Assembly (NCBI RefSeq): GCF_036067295.1
Contig: NZ_CP107954.1
Coordinates: forward strand, 3,534,001-3,598,000
Source: Kribbella sp. NBC_00382
GTDB lineage: Bacteria > Actinomycetota > Actinomycetes > Propionibacteriales > Kribbellaceae
Direction of reading: 5' to 3'
DNA: 64,000 nt
The position numbers and the translations under genes are program-made. Every line of letters starts with the position of its first letter. Positions within the stretch are counted from its first letter, which is position 1. This document shows, piece after piece, positions 52,728 through 61,385 of this stretch. The notes under the pieces were generated by a model, which was not told the DNA's origin, searched no databases, and saw nothing but the letters and a program-made list of their open reading frames with translations.

Positions 52728-53701
52728 CAACCACGCTGCAACCGCAACAGGTGCTGGAGGCAACGACCCCGGCACCCGCTCCGCGCGGTACGAGGAGAAA
52801 GAAGAAGAAGGACAAGGGCGGCGGGTACGAGACCAGGAGCCTGGTGTCGCCGCTGGCGTTGCGGTCCGTGCGCGGCAAGATGACGTACTGGACCGTACTG
52901 GTCGTCGTGGTGATCGGCTTCACGCTCGCCTTCGTCTTCCCACTCTACTGGATGGTGACCGGCGCGCTGAAGTCACCGGAGGAGATCGCCCAGATCCCGC
53001 CGAGCTTCTTCCCAAAGCACTTCGACTGGCATGTCTACGCCGATGCCTGGAACCAGCTGCAGCTCGGCGTCTTCCTCAAGAACACGGCCCTGTACGCCGG
53101 TGGCGCGTGGCTGTTCACGTTGGCGGTCGACGTCACCGCCGCGTACGCGTTGTCGAAGCTGCGGCCCTTCTTCGGCAAGCTGATCCTGGCGCTGATGCTG
53201 GCCACCTTGATGATCCCGCCGATGGTGCTGCTGCTGCCGACGTACCTGGTCGCCAAGGATGTCCCGCTGTTCCACGTCAGCCTGCTCAACACGCCCTGGG
53301 CGATCTGGTTGCCGGCGGCCGCGAACGGGTTCTTCATCTTCCTGCTCAAGCGGTTCTTCGACTCGATCCCGCGCGAGCTGCTGGAGGCGGCCGAGATCGA
53401 CGGCGCCTCACCGATGCGGATCCTGTGGTCGATCGTGCTGCCGGTGTCGCGGCCGATCCTCGGCGTGGTCTCGATCCTGTCGGTGGTGACGGTCTGGAAG
53501 GACTTCGTCTGGCCGCTGCTGGTACTGCCGGAGACGGACAAGATGTCGATCAGCGTCGGGATCGCGTCGCTGTCCGCGCAGATGCCGCAGAACGTGCTGA
53601 TCGCGTCCCTGGTGATCGCGTCGCTGCCGACGATCCTGGTCTTCTTCGTGTTCCAGCGCAGCATCATGGCGGGCCTCACCGCCGGAAGCCTCAAAGGCTG
53701 A
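52724..53701 (+). CDS. Sugar ABC transporter permease 2 (MalG-like)
   Basis: A 325-aa permease. A lysine-rich cytoplasmic N-terminus (TRRKKKKDKGGGYETR) is followed by VLVVVVIGFTLAFVFPLYWM and five further helices. The EAA loop is RELLEAAEIDGASPMRILWS. It pairs with permease 1 to form the channel. It overlaps permease 1 by 4 nt and is followed 28 nt later by the GH13 gene, with AAGGAG between them. Confidence 0.92.
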   Translation: MTTTLQPQQVLEATTPAPAPRGTRRKKKKDKGGGYETRSLVSPLALRSVRGKMTYWTVLVVVVIGFTLAFVFPLYWMVTGALKSPEEIAQIPPSFFPKHFDWHVYADAWNQLQLGVFLKNTALYAGGAWLFTLAVDVTAAYALSKLRPFFGKLILALMLATLMIPPMVLLLPTYLVAKDVPLFHVSLLNTPWAIWLPAAANGFFIFLLKRFFDSIPRELLEAAEIDGASPMRILWSIVLPVSRPILGVVSILSVVTVWKDFVWPLLVLPETDKMSISVGIASLSAQMPQNVLIASLVIASLPTILVFFVFQRSIMAGLTAGSLKG

Positions 53702-53729
53702 TCCCCTCCCAACCTTCTAAGGAGACGCA

Positions 53730-55274
53730 ATGTCGGACACATGGTGGCGCGGAGCCGCGATCTACCAGGTCTACCTGCGCAGCTTTGCCGATGGCAACGG
53801 TGACGGGATCGGCGATCTCGCGGGGCTGCGGGCGAAGCTGCCGTACCTCGCCGAGCTCGGTGTCGACGCGATCTGGCTGAACCCGTGGTACCCGTCGCCG
53901 ATGGCCGACGGCGGCTATGACGTGGCCGACTACCGCGCGATCGACCCGAGCTTCGGCACCCTGGCGGAGGCCGAGGCGTACATCGACGAGGCGCACGCGC
54001 TGGGGATCCGGACCATCATCGACATCGTGCCGAACCACGGCTCGGACCAGCAGGACTGGTTCGTCCAGGCGCTCGCGGCCGGCCCCGGATCGGTGGAGCG
54101 CGAGCGGTTTCTGTTCCGGGACGGGCGGGACGGCGGCCTGCCGCCGAACGACTGGCAGTCGATCTTCAACGGGCCGGCCTGGACCCAGGTCGCGGACGGG
54201 CAGTGGTACCTGCATCTGTTCGCGCCCGAGCAGCCGGACTTCAACTGGCGCAACCCAGAGGTGGTGGACGAGTACCACGCGATCCTGCGGTTCTGGCTGG
54301 ACCGTGGGGTGGACGGGATCCGGATCGACAGCGCGGCGGTGCTCTTCAAGGACCTGGACAGCGTCGAGGAGTCGTACACCGATCACGACGAGGTGCACGA
54401 TGTGTACCGCGGCTGGCGGCAGATCACCGATGAGTACGAAGGCCGCTTCCTGGTCGGCGAGATGTGGATGCCGGACCAGGAACGCTTCGCCCTGTACCTC
54501 CGCCCCGACGAGATGCAGACCGCCTTCAACTTCGACTTCCTCTCGCGCCCCTGGGATGCAGCCGAACTCCGTGCGTCGATCGACCTGACCCTGACCACCC
54601 ACGTCCCGATCGGAGCACCTCCCACCTGGGTGCTCTCGAACCACGACGTCACCCGCCCGGTCACGAAGTACGGCCGCCCCGACACGTCCTTCTCCCACCA
54701 AGACCGCAAACACGGCATGGAGACCGACCCAGTCCTAGGCGAACGCCGAGCCCGAGCCGCGGCCTTGCTGGCGATGGCCCTCCCCGGCAGCCTGTACGTC
54801 TACCAAGGCGAAGAGTTGGGCCTCCCGGAGGTCGAGGACCTCCCCGAACACCTCCTCCAGGACCCTCTCTGGGAGCGCTCGGGTGGCACCGACCGAGGCC
54901 GCGACGGCTGCCGAGTCCCCATCCCCTGGTCCGGCAAAGAACCCCCCTTCGGCTTCGGCGCCGGCACCCCCTGGCTCCCACAACCAGCCGACTGGAAAAA
55001 CCTGACCGTCGAATCCCAGCAAGCCGACCAGAACTCCATGCTCGCCCTCTACCGCAACGGCCTGAAAATCCGCCGTACTGCGCTAGGCGACGGCACCCTC
55101 ACCTGGCTCGACTCCGCCCCCGGCGTCCTAGCCTTCACCCGCGAGACGCTCACCTGCATCACCAACCTGACCGCAGACCCCATCGCGTTGCCCACCCACT
55201 CCGAACTCCTCCTGACCAGCAACCCACTGGAGGAAGGCAAACTCCCCCCAGACACCACCGCCTGGCTCCGCTGA
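53730..55274 (+). CDS. GH13 alpha-glucosidase
   Basis: A 514-aa cytoplasmic GH13 enzyme. Domain A motifs are in order: DIVPNHGSD (region I), GIRIDSAAV with the nucleophile Asp (II), LVGEMWMPD with the acid/base Glu (III) and LSNHDVTRP with the transition-state Asp (IV). The start AAIYQVYLRSFADGNGDGIG is the oligo-1,6-glucosidase/alpha-glucosidase type, so imported maltose, isomaltose or related glucosides are hydrolysed to glucose. Its ATG follows AAGGAG. The last 600 nt are strongly C-rich on the coding strand. The 3' end is a bidirectional terminator. Confidence 0.92.
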   Translation: MSDTWWRGAAIYQVYLRSFADGNGDGIGDLAGLRAKLPYLAELGVDAIWLNPWYPSPMADGGYDVADYRAIDPSFGTLAEAEAYIDEAHALGIRTIIDIVPNHGSDQQDWFVQALAAGPGSVERERFLFRDGRDGGLPPNDWQSIFNGPAWTQVADGQWYLHLFAPEQPDFNWRNPEVVDEYHAILRFWLDRGVDGIRIDSAAVLFKDLDSVEESYTDHDEVHDVYRGWRQITDEYEGRFLVGEMWMPDQERFALYLRPDEMQTAFNFDFLSRPWDAAELRASIDLTLTTHVPIGAPPTWVLSNHDVTRPVTKYGRPDTSFSHQDRKHGMETDPVLGERRARAAALLAMALPGSLYVYQGEELGLPEVEDLPEHLLQDPLWERSGGTDRGRDGCRVPIPWSGKEPPFGFGAGTPWLPQPADWKNLTVESQQADQNSMLALYRNGLKIRRTALGDGTLTWLDSAPGVLAFTRETLTCITNLTADPIALPTHSELLLTSNPLEEGKLPPDTTAWLR

Positions 55275-55277
55275 CCC

Positions 55278-55322
55278 ACCCCGCGTGAGCGCCAGGGCCA
55301 CAGACCTGGTGCTCCGCGGGGT
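55278..55322. terminator. Bidirectional terminator between the GH13 and hipA genes
   Basis: ACCCCGCG, GAGC and CCAGG (55278-55296) pair with CCTGG, GCTC and GCGGGGT (55305-55322) with two single-base mismatches around an 8-nt loop. It fills the gap between the two convergent stop codons. Confidence 0.8.
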
Positions 55323-55324
55323 TC

Positions 55325-56635
55325 TCAGCGGTCAAGCGGCGCGACGTCCAGTTGTCCCCAGCGGTCACGACGTCCTTCTACCTGAGCGGTGACCAGCTCC
55401 GCGATCCAACTGGCCCGGCCCTTCAAAGGTGCGGGAATGCCGGACTCGGCTGCTGCTTGATGGAAGGCTGCGGGAGTCCGCGAGCGGATCGACCGCATCC
55501 GGGTAACAGACTCGTCCCTCGTCAGACCGAGCCGCTTGCCCACGGCTATCCAATCCTGCTCGGAGACGCCGGCCATCTCCCACGTCGTACCGATCTTCAT
55601 AGCGGACCTCAGACCTCGACTGTGTTCGTACGGCAAGTAGGAGGCCACGTCATACAAGGGTGCGAGTCGGACGCTCCGTGAGCTCAAGAGGAGTGAGAAG
55701 TTCTTCGCGTGGGCGTCTGTCGCCGCAATCGCGACATTGAACACCAGATAGTCGAACAGGGTTTGCAGATTGGTCCGGCGGTGCATGACGAGGCTGCGGC
55801 TGGCGAGGAGATCGCCGAGTTGGTCAGGGCCCGGTCCGCCGTCGGACTGATACTTCTTGCTCGGCGAGATCGAGAGCGCCTGGCAGAAATCTTCCTGGTG
55901 CAGCCGTCGCCATCTACCGTCGGAGCCCTGGTGACGGTCGTACCTGTGCGAGATGAGCACCTCGTATCTGTCACCGGCCAGCAGTTCGGTCGCAGCCGCC
56001 GGCAGCCCACACAGTTGCGCCGCCCTCAGACAAAGATGCTCGTTGAGATGATGGCCCTGGAAGTCCGGCATCGACGGCTTGAGGATATGCGTCGTCGGTG
56101 TCGAGTCGCAGGGAACTCCCCATCGTCCCTCGGACGATCGGAACAGCGCGATCTTGCTCTGCGCGCCGGCCAGGCTCCAGCGGCCCGCGTGCCTTCCGGG
56201 ATCCCAGCTCTCCGGATTCTGTGCCAGATCGGCCAGCGTCTCCTCCATCGCTTCGGCAGTGAGCCAATCGATGTCGCCTTGCTGGTTGGCTGCATCGCTG
56301 GAGGCGATCTCCTCGGGAAGTACCTGAACTGCTCCAGCGGCATCTCTTCCGATCTGCCGCAAGAGAGCGAAGGGATTGTTGGCCGACACTCCGTACTTCC
56401 GGCCGAGCCGCTGAAGGGCCGCCTCGCTGTCCGGCAAAAGACCTGAGATGAACGCGTGTACTTGCTTGTGCGAGTGGTTCTTTGTTGCTTTAGGCATCGA
56501 CAGTGACAGGGGAGTCGTCGTCGGGTCCTCTTGGTACTGGCCGTCGTAGGCGAAAGACAGACGTCCTTGCGCGCTCTGCTGGAGCGTTCCGGTCATCACG
56601 CCATCGAGGTAGACGACCAACCGATCCTCAGCCAT
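55325..56635 (-). CDS. hipA: HipA-type serine/threonine kinase toxin
   Basis: A 436-aa HipA-family kinase. The N-terminal HipA domain is MAEDRLVVYLDGVMTGTLQQ with LSLSMP. The core has GAQSKIALF and HILKPSM (ATP-binding Lys), EDFCQALSI, YLVFNVAIAATDAHAKNFSL (the catalytic Asp and Asn in a DxHxKN motif) and LAPLYDVASYLP (the DFG-equivalent YD). HipA toxins phosphorylate glutamyl-tRNA synthetase or related targets and cause dormancy. ATG 56635 overlaps the HipB stop by 8 nt. The Ser autophosphorylation loop could not be placed by eye. Confidence 0.9.
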   Translation of the reverse strand: MAEDRLVVYLDGVMTGTLQQSAQGRLSFAYDGQYQEDPTTTPLSLSMPKATKNHSHKQVHAFISGLLPDSEAALQRLGRKYGVSANNPFALLRQIGRDAAGAVQVLPEEIASSDAANQQGDIDWLTAEAMEETLADLAQNPESWDPGRHAGRWSLAGAQSKIALFRSSEGRWGVPCDSTPTTHILKPSMPDFQGHHLNEHLCLRAAQLCGLPAAATELLAGDRYEVLISHRYDRHQGSDGRWRRLHQEDFCQALSISPSKKYQSDGGPGPDQLGDLLASRSLVMHRRTNLQTLFDYLVFNVAIAATDAHAKNFSLLLSSRSVRLAPLYDVASYLPYEHSRGLRSAMKIGTTWEMAGVSEQDWIAVGKRLGLTRDESVTRMRSIRSRTPAAFHQAAAESGIPAPLKGRASWIAELVTAQVEGRRDRWGQLDVAPLDR

Positions 56636-56915
56636 TGTCGGACTCGCCGCTGAGATGGGAGAAGAGCTGGTCCCAGGTTGCCTCAGTCTGATCGCCGGCT
56701 TCGGGAGGTTGGGGTCCGGTGGCGAGTGCAAGACCTGCAGCGGCCAGGACATCGAGCACCAACTGAACCTCTAGCCGAGGGTGCCCCTGTTCGAGGCGAA
56801 CCAGCCAGTCGCGCGAAACCCCCGCCCGACGAGCTAGTTCAGCCTGGGTCAGGCCCTGATGCGACCGCGCCTCGCGGACGGCCGCGCCAAGGTCCCTGAC
56901 TGTATGGACCTGCAT
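56628..56915 (-). CDS. hipB: HipB-type XRE antitoxin
   Basis: A 95-aa HTH protein: LGAAVREARSHQGLTQAELA then RRAGVSRDWLVRLEQGHPRL, a standard XRE domain, followed by LDVLAAAGLALA and an acidic tail likely to contact HipA. ATG 56915 has AGGAGG 5-6 nt upstream. It precedes hipA with an 8-nt overlap. It should bind the three operators at 56944-57013 and repress the operon, alone or with HipA. Confidence 0.9.
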   Translation of the reverse strand: MQVHTVRDLGAAVREARSHQGLTQAELARRAGVSRDWLVRLEQGHPRLEVQLVLDVLAAAGLALATGPQPPEAGDQTEATWDQLFSHLSGESDNG

Positions 56916-56943
56916 GACCGCCTCCTGGGGGTCGCCGATGCAA

Positions 56944-57013
56944 TGTCGTAGTACGGCAACATTATCAAATGTCGTCGTACTGCCACAATATGTAATGTCC
57001 TAGTACGGCGACA
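56944..57013 (-). promoter_or_regulatory. hipBA promoter with three 18-bp operators at 26-bp spacing
   Basis: TGTCGTAGTACGGCAACA (56944-56961), TGTCGTCGTACTGCCACA (56970-56987) and TGTCCTAGTACGGCGACA (56996-57013) repeat exactly every 26 bp. Each is a partial palindrome around GTAC with TGTC/GACA-like ends. On the minus strand -35 TTGTGG (56983-56988) and -10 GATAAT (56961-56966) are 16 bp apart, so the middle operator fills the spacer and -35. Confidence 0.8.
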
Positions 57014-57033
57014 GTCCGCTGGTGGATCGAGGC

Positions 57034-59268
57034 TTAGCTCGACGGCGTGAGCGGCTGGAAGCGCCTTAGTCGGAGGCTGTTCGTGACCACGAAGACTGAG
57101 CTGAAGGCCATCGCGGCGCCGGCGAGCATCGGGTTGAGCAGGCCGGCGGCTGCCAATGGGAGTCCTGCGACGTTGTAGGCGAAGGCCCAGAAGAGGTTGC
57201 CCTTGATGGTTCGGAGGGTGGTTCGGGAGAGGCGGATGGCGTCGGCTGCCGAGCGGAGGTCGCCTCGGACCAGTGTCAGATCGCTCGCCTCGATGGCGAC
57301 ATCCGTGCCCGTGCCCATCGACAGCCCCAGATCGGCCTGGGCGAGCGCGGCTGCGTCGTTCACACCGTCGCCGACCATCGCGACCGAGCGGCCCTCCGCC
57401 TGGAGTTTCTTGATCACGTCGACCTTGCCGGCCGGGAGTACCTCCGCGATCACCTCGTCGATGCCGACCTCGGCGGCCACCTTCTGCGCCACCGCCTCGT
57501 TGTCGCCGGTGAGCAGTACAGGCCGCAACCCAAGCGCCTTCAACTGCCGGATCGCCTCGGCCGAGCTCGGCTTCACCGTGTCCGCGACAACTAGAACCGC
57601 ACGCGCCTTGCCGTCCCAGCCGACAGCGACGGCAGTACTGCCCTCAGCCTCGGCGTGCTCTTTAGCGTGTGCCAAAGCAGACGGCAGGTGCTGGCTCCAC
57701 TCCTCCAGCAACCGCGTCCGCCCGACCAGCACCGCATGCCCGTCGACGATGCCCTGTACGCCGAGCCCCGCCACATTCCCAAAATCCTCAACAGCCGCGA
57801 GCTTGCCCACCTCATCGGCAGCCCCACGCGCGATCGCCTGCGCAATCGGGTGCTCGCTCGAATGCTCGAGCGCCCCCGCCAACCGCAGTACCTCCGCCCG
57901 CTCCTCACCGTCAGCCAGCAGCACGTCGACCAGCGCCATCCGCCCGGTCGTCACCGTCCCCGTCTTGTCCAGTACGACGGTGTCCACCCGATGCGTCGAC
58001 TCCAGCACCTCAGGCCCCTTGATCAGGATCCCCAGCTGAGCCCCACGCCCGGTACCGACCATCAACGCAGTCGGAGTCGCCAGCCCCAGCGCACAAGGGC
58101 AAGCAATGATCAGTACTGCGACCGCAGCCGTGAACGCCACCTCGACCGGCGACCCGTTCCCCAGCCAGAACCCCAACGTGGCCAGCGAAAGCCCGATCAC
58201 GATCGGCACGAACACCCCGGAGATCCGGTCGGCCAACCGCTGAACAGCAGCCTTCCCGTTCTGAGCGTCCTCCACCAACCGCGCCATCTGCGCCAGCTGG
58301 GTATCCGCCCCAACCCGAGTAGCCCGTACTGCGAGCCGCCCGCCGGCGTTAACCGTCGCGCCGACAACAGCATCGCCTTCACCAACCTCGACCGGCACCG
58401 ACTCGCCAGTCAACATCGACGCATCCACAGCGCTCGACCCAGTGACGATCACTCCATCGGTAGCGATCTTCTCACCCGGCCGCACCACGAACTCGTTGCC
58501 CACAGCAAGTTGATCCGCCGGGATCCGGACCTCGGCCCCATCCCGAAGTACAGCGACGTCCTTGGCCCCCAACTCCAGCAAGGCCTTCAGTGCGGCGCCC
58601 GACCGTCGCTTCGCGCGAGCCTCGAAGTACCGCCCGGCGAGGATGAACGTCGTCACCCCGGCAGCGACCTCGAGATAAATCTCCTCCGCCCCACTACCCC
58701 GCGACGGGATCAACGTGAACGGCATCTTCATCCCCGGCAACCCCGCCTCGCCGAGGAACAACGCGTACAGCGACCAGATGAAAGAACTCAGCACCCCAAC
58801 GGAGATCAAGGTGTCCATCGTCGCGGCCCCATGCCGCAGATTCGTCCAAGCCGCCTTGTGGAACGGCCATGCCGCCCACGTCACCACCGGCGTGGCCAGC
58901 GTCAGCGAAGCCCATTGCCAGTAGTTGAACTGCAACGCCGGAATCATGCCCAAGGCAATCACTGGTACGGCGAGCGCGATGCTGGCGAACAACCGCTCCC
59001 GCAACGGCCGCAGCTCGTCGACCGGTTCAGGGCCTTCGGCAACAGGGGGAGTGGGCAACGAGGCGGTGTAGCCGGTCGCCTCGACGGTCGCGACGAGATC
59101 GTCGGTGCTGATGCCCTCGGCAAACGTCACCTTCGCCTTCTCGGTGGCGTAGTTGACGGTCGCGCTGACGCCTTCCATCCGGTTGAGCTTCTTCTCGACC
59201 CGGTTGGCGCAGGAGGCGCACGTCATGCCACCGATGAGGAGCTCGACGGAGTTGTCCGATGTGGTCAT
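57034..59268 (-). CDS. copA: Copper-exporting P1B-type ATPase
   Basis: A 744-aa heavy-metal ATPase. An N-terminal metal-binding domain has GGMTCASC (Cys17, Cys20). Eight membrane helices include the CPC ion motif (Cys390-Pro-Cys392 in [12 protein letters not shown]). The phosphorylated Asp434 lies in [10 protein letters not shown]; the TGE loop (MLTGESVP), the HP dipeptide (SSEHPIA) and [10 protein letters not shown] are intact. CPC plus the operon context indicates Cu(I) export. It overlaps the upstream periplasmic protein gene by 4 nt. Last gene of the csoR operon. Confidence 0.94.
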   Translation of the reverse strand: MTTSDNSVELLIGGMTCASCANRVEKKLNRMEGVSATVNYATEKAKVTFAEGISTDDLVATVEATGYTASLPTPPVAEGPEPVDELRPLRERLFASIALAVPVIALGMIPALQFNYWQWASLTLATPVVTWAAWPFHKAAWTNLRHGAATMDTLISVGVLSSFIWSLYALFLGEAGLPGMKMPFTLIPSRGSGAEEIYLEVAAGVTTFILAGRYFEARAKRRSGAALKALLELGAKDVAVLRDGAEVRIPADQLAVGNEFVVRPGEKIATDGVIVTGSSAVDASMLTGESVPVEVGEGDAVVGATVNAGGRLAVRATRVGADTQLAQMARLVEDAQNGKAAVQRLADRISGVFVPIVIGLSLATLGFWLGNGSPVEVAFTAAVAVLIIACPCALGLATPTALMVGTGRGAQLGILIKGPEVLESTHRVDTVVLDKTGTVTTGRMALVDVLLADGEERAEVLRLAGALEHSSEHPIAQAIARGAADEVGKLAAVEDFGNVAGLGVQGIVDGHAVLVGRTRLLEEWSQHLPSALAHAKEHAEAEGSTAVAVGWDGKARAVLVVADTVKPSSAEAIRQLKALGLRPVLLTGDNEAVAQKVAAEVGIDEVIAEVLPAGKVDVIKKLQAEGRSVAMVGDGVNDAAALAQADLGLSMGTGTDVAIEASDLTLVRGDLRSAADAIRLSRTTLRTIKGNLFWAFAYNVAGLPLAAAGLLNPMLAGAAMAFSSVFVVTNSLRLRRFQPLTPSS

Positions 59269-60146
59269 CGCGGAACCTCCACGGTGAACTCGGCGGTCCG
59301 TACCTTGCCCGCGTGCTGGAAGTCGAGGAACAGGCTGTACGTCCCAGCCGTCGGGAAGGTCGTCCCAAACCCGACCTCCGGCCCACTCTCGGATGTAGAC
59401 GGATGCGTGTGCAGGTAGGCGAGATCGCCGTCGCGCAACGACACCAGATGCCCGAAGGCCCCGAGATACGGCTGCAGGTCAGTGACCGGCTTGCCGGCCT
59501 TGCTGATGCTGAAGGTCAACGACGACTCCTTGCCGGCTACCGGCGTACCGGCCAGCGTGATGTCGTACCCATTGACCGAGTAGACGCTCGCCGCCTCCTT
59601 CAGCGGCACCGGGACGTAGAGCCCGGAAACGTTGACATCGGCACCTAAAGTCAGCTTCTCGCCGAGCGCCGTCGGCTGGAAGTCCGTGAAGATCCGCCAC
59701 TGCCCACCCGCGGTGAACGTGAACGGAATGCTCCACGTCCCATCCGCGGCGCGCGTCGGATGCACATGATGGAACCCGGACAGATCCCGCCGCACAACGA
59801 TCAGATGCAGATCCTTCTCATGCGTCTTCGTGTACTGCGTAACCGGCTTGCCGTCCGGCCCTTCGATGGTGAAGGCCAGCGTCTGCGGCTTGCCAGGCTG
59901 GAAGAAGGTGCTCCGAGGTACCAATGTGTAGCCCGACTGGGAGACCGCGAGCCCAGGCGGTTGAGCCGTATTCTCTGAAGGCATCCCGCTCATACCGTCG
60001 CCACCGCCGCCGTGCGAGTCAGCGGCGGGAGCCGGGCCGGCTGCCGCGACCGGGTCGACCACGGAGCCGAGTGCGAACGCGGCGCCGAACGCCAGCGCCA
60101 ATGCACCAGCAAACGCGCCGAGCCGGACCGCGACAGCCCTGGTCAT
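59265..60146 (-). CDS. Secreted or membrane-anchored protein of the copper operon
   Basis: A 293-aa protein with an N-terminal hydrophobic segment ([20 protein letters not shown]) acting as signal or anchor, then a His/Met-rich linker ([15 protein letters not shown]). Two beta-rich repeats follow; the first contains [20 protein letters not shown] and the second [18 protein letters not shown]. The repeated HxH..HP clusters and Met residues are good candidates for copper binding. It is common between copZ and copA in actinobacterial copper operons, but the biochemical role is not established. It overlaps copZ by 4 nt and copA by 4 nt. Confidence 0.75.
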   Translation of the reverse strand: MTRAVAVRLGAFAGALALAFGAAFALGSVVDPVAAAGPAPAADSHGGGGDGMSGMPSENTAQPPGLAVSQSGYTLVPRSTFFQPGKPQTLAFTIEGPDGKPVTQYTKTHEKDLHLIVVRRDLSGFHHVHPTRAADGTWSIPFTFTAGGQWRIFTDFQPTALGEKLTLGADVNVSGLYVPVPLKEAASVYSVNGYDITLAGTPVAGKESSLTFSISKAGKPVTDLQPYLGAFGHLVSLRDGDLAYLHTHPSTSESGPEVGFGTTFPTAGTYSLFLDFQHAGKVRTAEFTVEVPR

Positions 60147-60373
60147 GCGCCTGCGCCAGATGCGGCCAGCTCGTAGCCCGCCTCGTCGACGGCCTCGCGC
60201 ACGGCGGCGTCGTCCAGTGCGGCCTCGCTCGTCACGTGCACGGCGGAGGTACCGCCCGCGTTGAGGTCGATCTTGACCTCCTGGACGCCCGGCAGCTTGC
60301 CGAGCTCCTCGGTGACGGCGGCGCTGCAGTGGCCGCAGGTCATCCCGTTGACGGAGTACGTGGTGGTGGTCAT
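60143..60373 (-). CDS. copZ: CopZ-type copper chaperone
   Basis: A 76-aa heavy-metal-associated domain: TTYSVNGMTCGHCSAAVTEE with the Cys13-x2-Cys16 copper site, followed by VQEVKIDL and a typical ferredoxin-like fold length. It carries Cu(I) to CopA. It overlaps the next gene by 4 nt; csoR lies 36 nt upstream. Confidence 0.92.
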   Translation of the reverse strand: MTTTTYSVNGMTCGHCSAAVTEELGKLPGVQEVKIDLNAGGTSAVHVTSEAALDDAAVREAVDEAGYELAASGAGA

Positions 60374-60408
60374 AGCGGTGCTCCTAGCTTGAAAGATCTA
60401 TCGAGGGT

Positions 60409-60717
60409 TCAGCTGCGGACGAGCCGGGCGATCGCGTCGGAGGCCTCGCGGACCTTCTCCTCCGCCTCCACCCCGCCCCGCTGCGCGGCCTCGACCACGC
60501 AATGCGAGAGGTGCTCGTCGAGCAGTTCGAGGGAGAAGGACTGCAGCGCCTTGGTGGCCGCCGAGACCTGGGTGAGGATGTCGATGCAGTACTTGTCCTC
60601 CTCGACCATCCGCTGCAGGCCGCGGACCTGGCCCTCGATCCGGCGCAGCCGCTTCAGGTGGCTGGTCTTCTCCGAGGTGTATCCGTGCACGTGCTCGGCG
60701 TTCTCTTCGGTGGTCAT
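60409..60717 (-). CDS. csoR: CsoR copper-sensing repressor
   Basis: A 102-aa DUF156-family metalloregulator. The Cu(I) ligands Cys44 (DKYCIDILTQ), His69 and Cys73 (DEHLSHCVV) are in the C-H-C arrangement of CsoR, not the RcnR/FrmR pattern. ATG 60717 has AGAGGA upstream; the longer frame would begin within the operator. It represses its operon in low copper. Operator-like sites lie at 60741-60825. Confidence 0.92.
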   Translation of the reverse strand: MTTEENAEHVHGYTSEKTSHLKRLRRIEGQVRGLQRMVEEDKYCIDILTQVSAATKALQSFSLELLDEHLSHCVVEAAQRGGVEAEEKVREASDAIARLVRS

Positions 60718-60740
60718 GGCGGTCCTCTTCTCCCAACTGC

Positions 60741-60755
60741 TACCCCTGCGGGGTA
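60741..60755. promoter_or_regulatory. CsoR-type operator proximal to csoR
   Basis: TACCCC-TGC-GGGGTA is a palindrome 24 bp upstream of the csoR start. It resembles the G/C-tract dyads bound by CsoR. Confidence 0.7.
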
Positions 60756-60773
60756 TGTCGACAGGCAAAAAAG

Positions 60774-60825
60774 TACCCCCTATGGGTATCCAATGCAAGT
60801 CCGCACCGGATACCCATAGGGGGTA
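60774..60825 (-). promoter_or_regulatory. Paired CsoR-type sites forming an 18-bp stem that also looks like a terminator
   Basis: TACCCCCTATGGGTATCC (60774-60791) is repeated exactly in inverted form at 60808-60825 with a 16-bp spacer. Each arm contains a CsoR-like dyad TACCC...GGGTA. In the minus-strand RNA from the NTF2-like gene, which stops 9 nt away, the stem is followed by AC and six U residues (A6 at 60767-60772), a good intrinsic terminator. Confidence 0.75.
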
Positions 60826-60833
60826 ACTACAAA

Positions 60834-61304
60834 CTAGAGCCCCAGCTCGGTCAACCCAGGATAATCGTCAGGCCGCACACCGGGCGCATCCCAGTGGAGC
60901 AACCGGTCGCTCTCAGAGATCGCCTGGTCGTTGATGCTCGCCCGCCGCACCCGCATCAGCCCGTTCTCGTCGAACTCCCAGTTCTCGTTGCCGTGCGACC
61001 GGTACCACTGGCCGGCCGCGTCATGGCTCTCATAGACGAACCGCACCGCGATCCGGTCGCCCGTGAACGCCCACAACTCCTTGATCAGCCGGTAGTCCAG
61101 CTCGCGCGCCCACTTCTGAGTCAGAAACTCGACCACTTCGTCCCGCCCGTTGACGAAGGTGTCCCGATTCCGCCAGTACGTGTCCGGTGTGTACGCGAGC
61201 GAAACAGCCGCCGGATCCTGCTTGTTCCAAGCGTTCTCCGCGGCCCGGACCTTCTGGATCGCAGTCTCCGCGGTGAACGGGGGCAACGGTGGTCGAGCAT
61301 TCAC
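60834..61304 (-). CDS. NTF2-like (DUF1348) protein
   Basis: A 156-aa protein of the SnoaL/NTF2 superfamily, DUF1348 branch: [60 protein letters not shown] and [20 protein letters not shown]. It has the cone-shaped fold but no proven activity. GTG 61304 has GAGGAG upstream. It is divergent from an ECF sigma factor gene and probably terminates at the hairpin described at 60774-60825. Confidence 0.85.
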   Translation of the reverse strand: MNARPPLPPFTAETAIQKVRAAENAWNKQDPAAVSLAYTPDTYWRNRDTFVNGRDEVVEFLTQKWARELDYRLIKELWAFTGDRIAVRFVYESHDAAGQWYRSHGNENWEFDENGLMRVRRASINDQAISESDRLLHWDAPGVRPDDYPGLTELGL

Positions 61305-61385
61305 GAGCACTCCTCGATGGTGGACTGTATCCATTCAATCTTGTACCAGCGTGAACGCCGAAGACCCCTCCGGGCAACCAGAATC

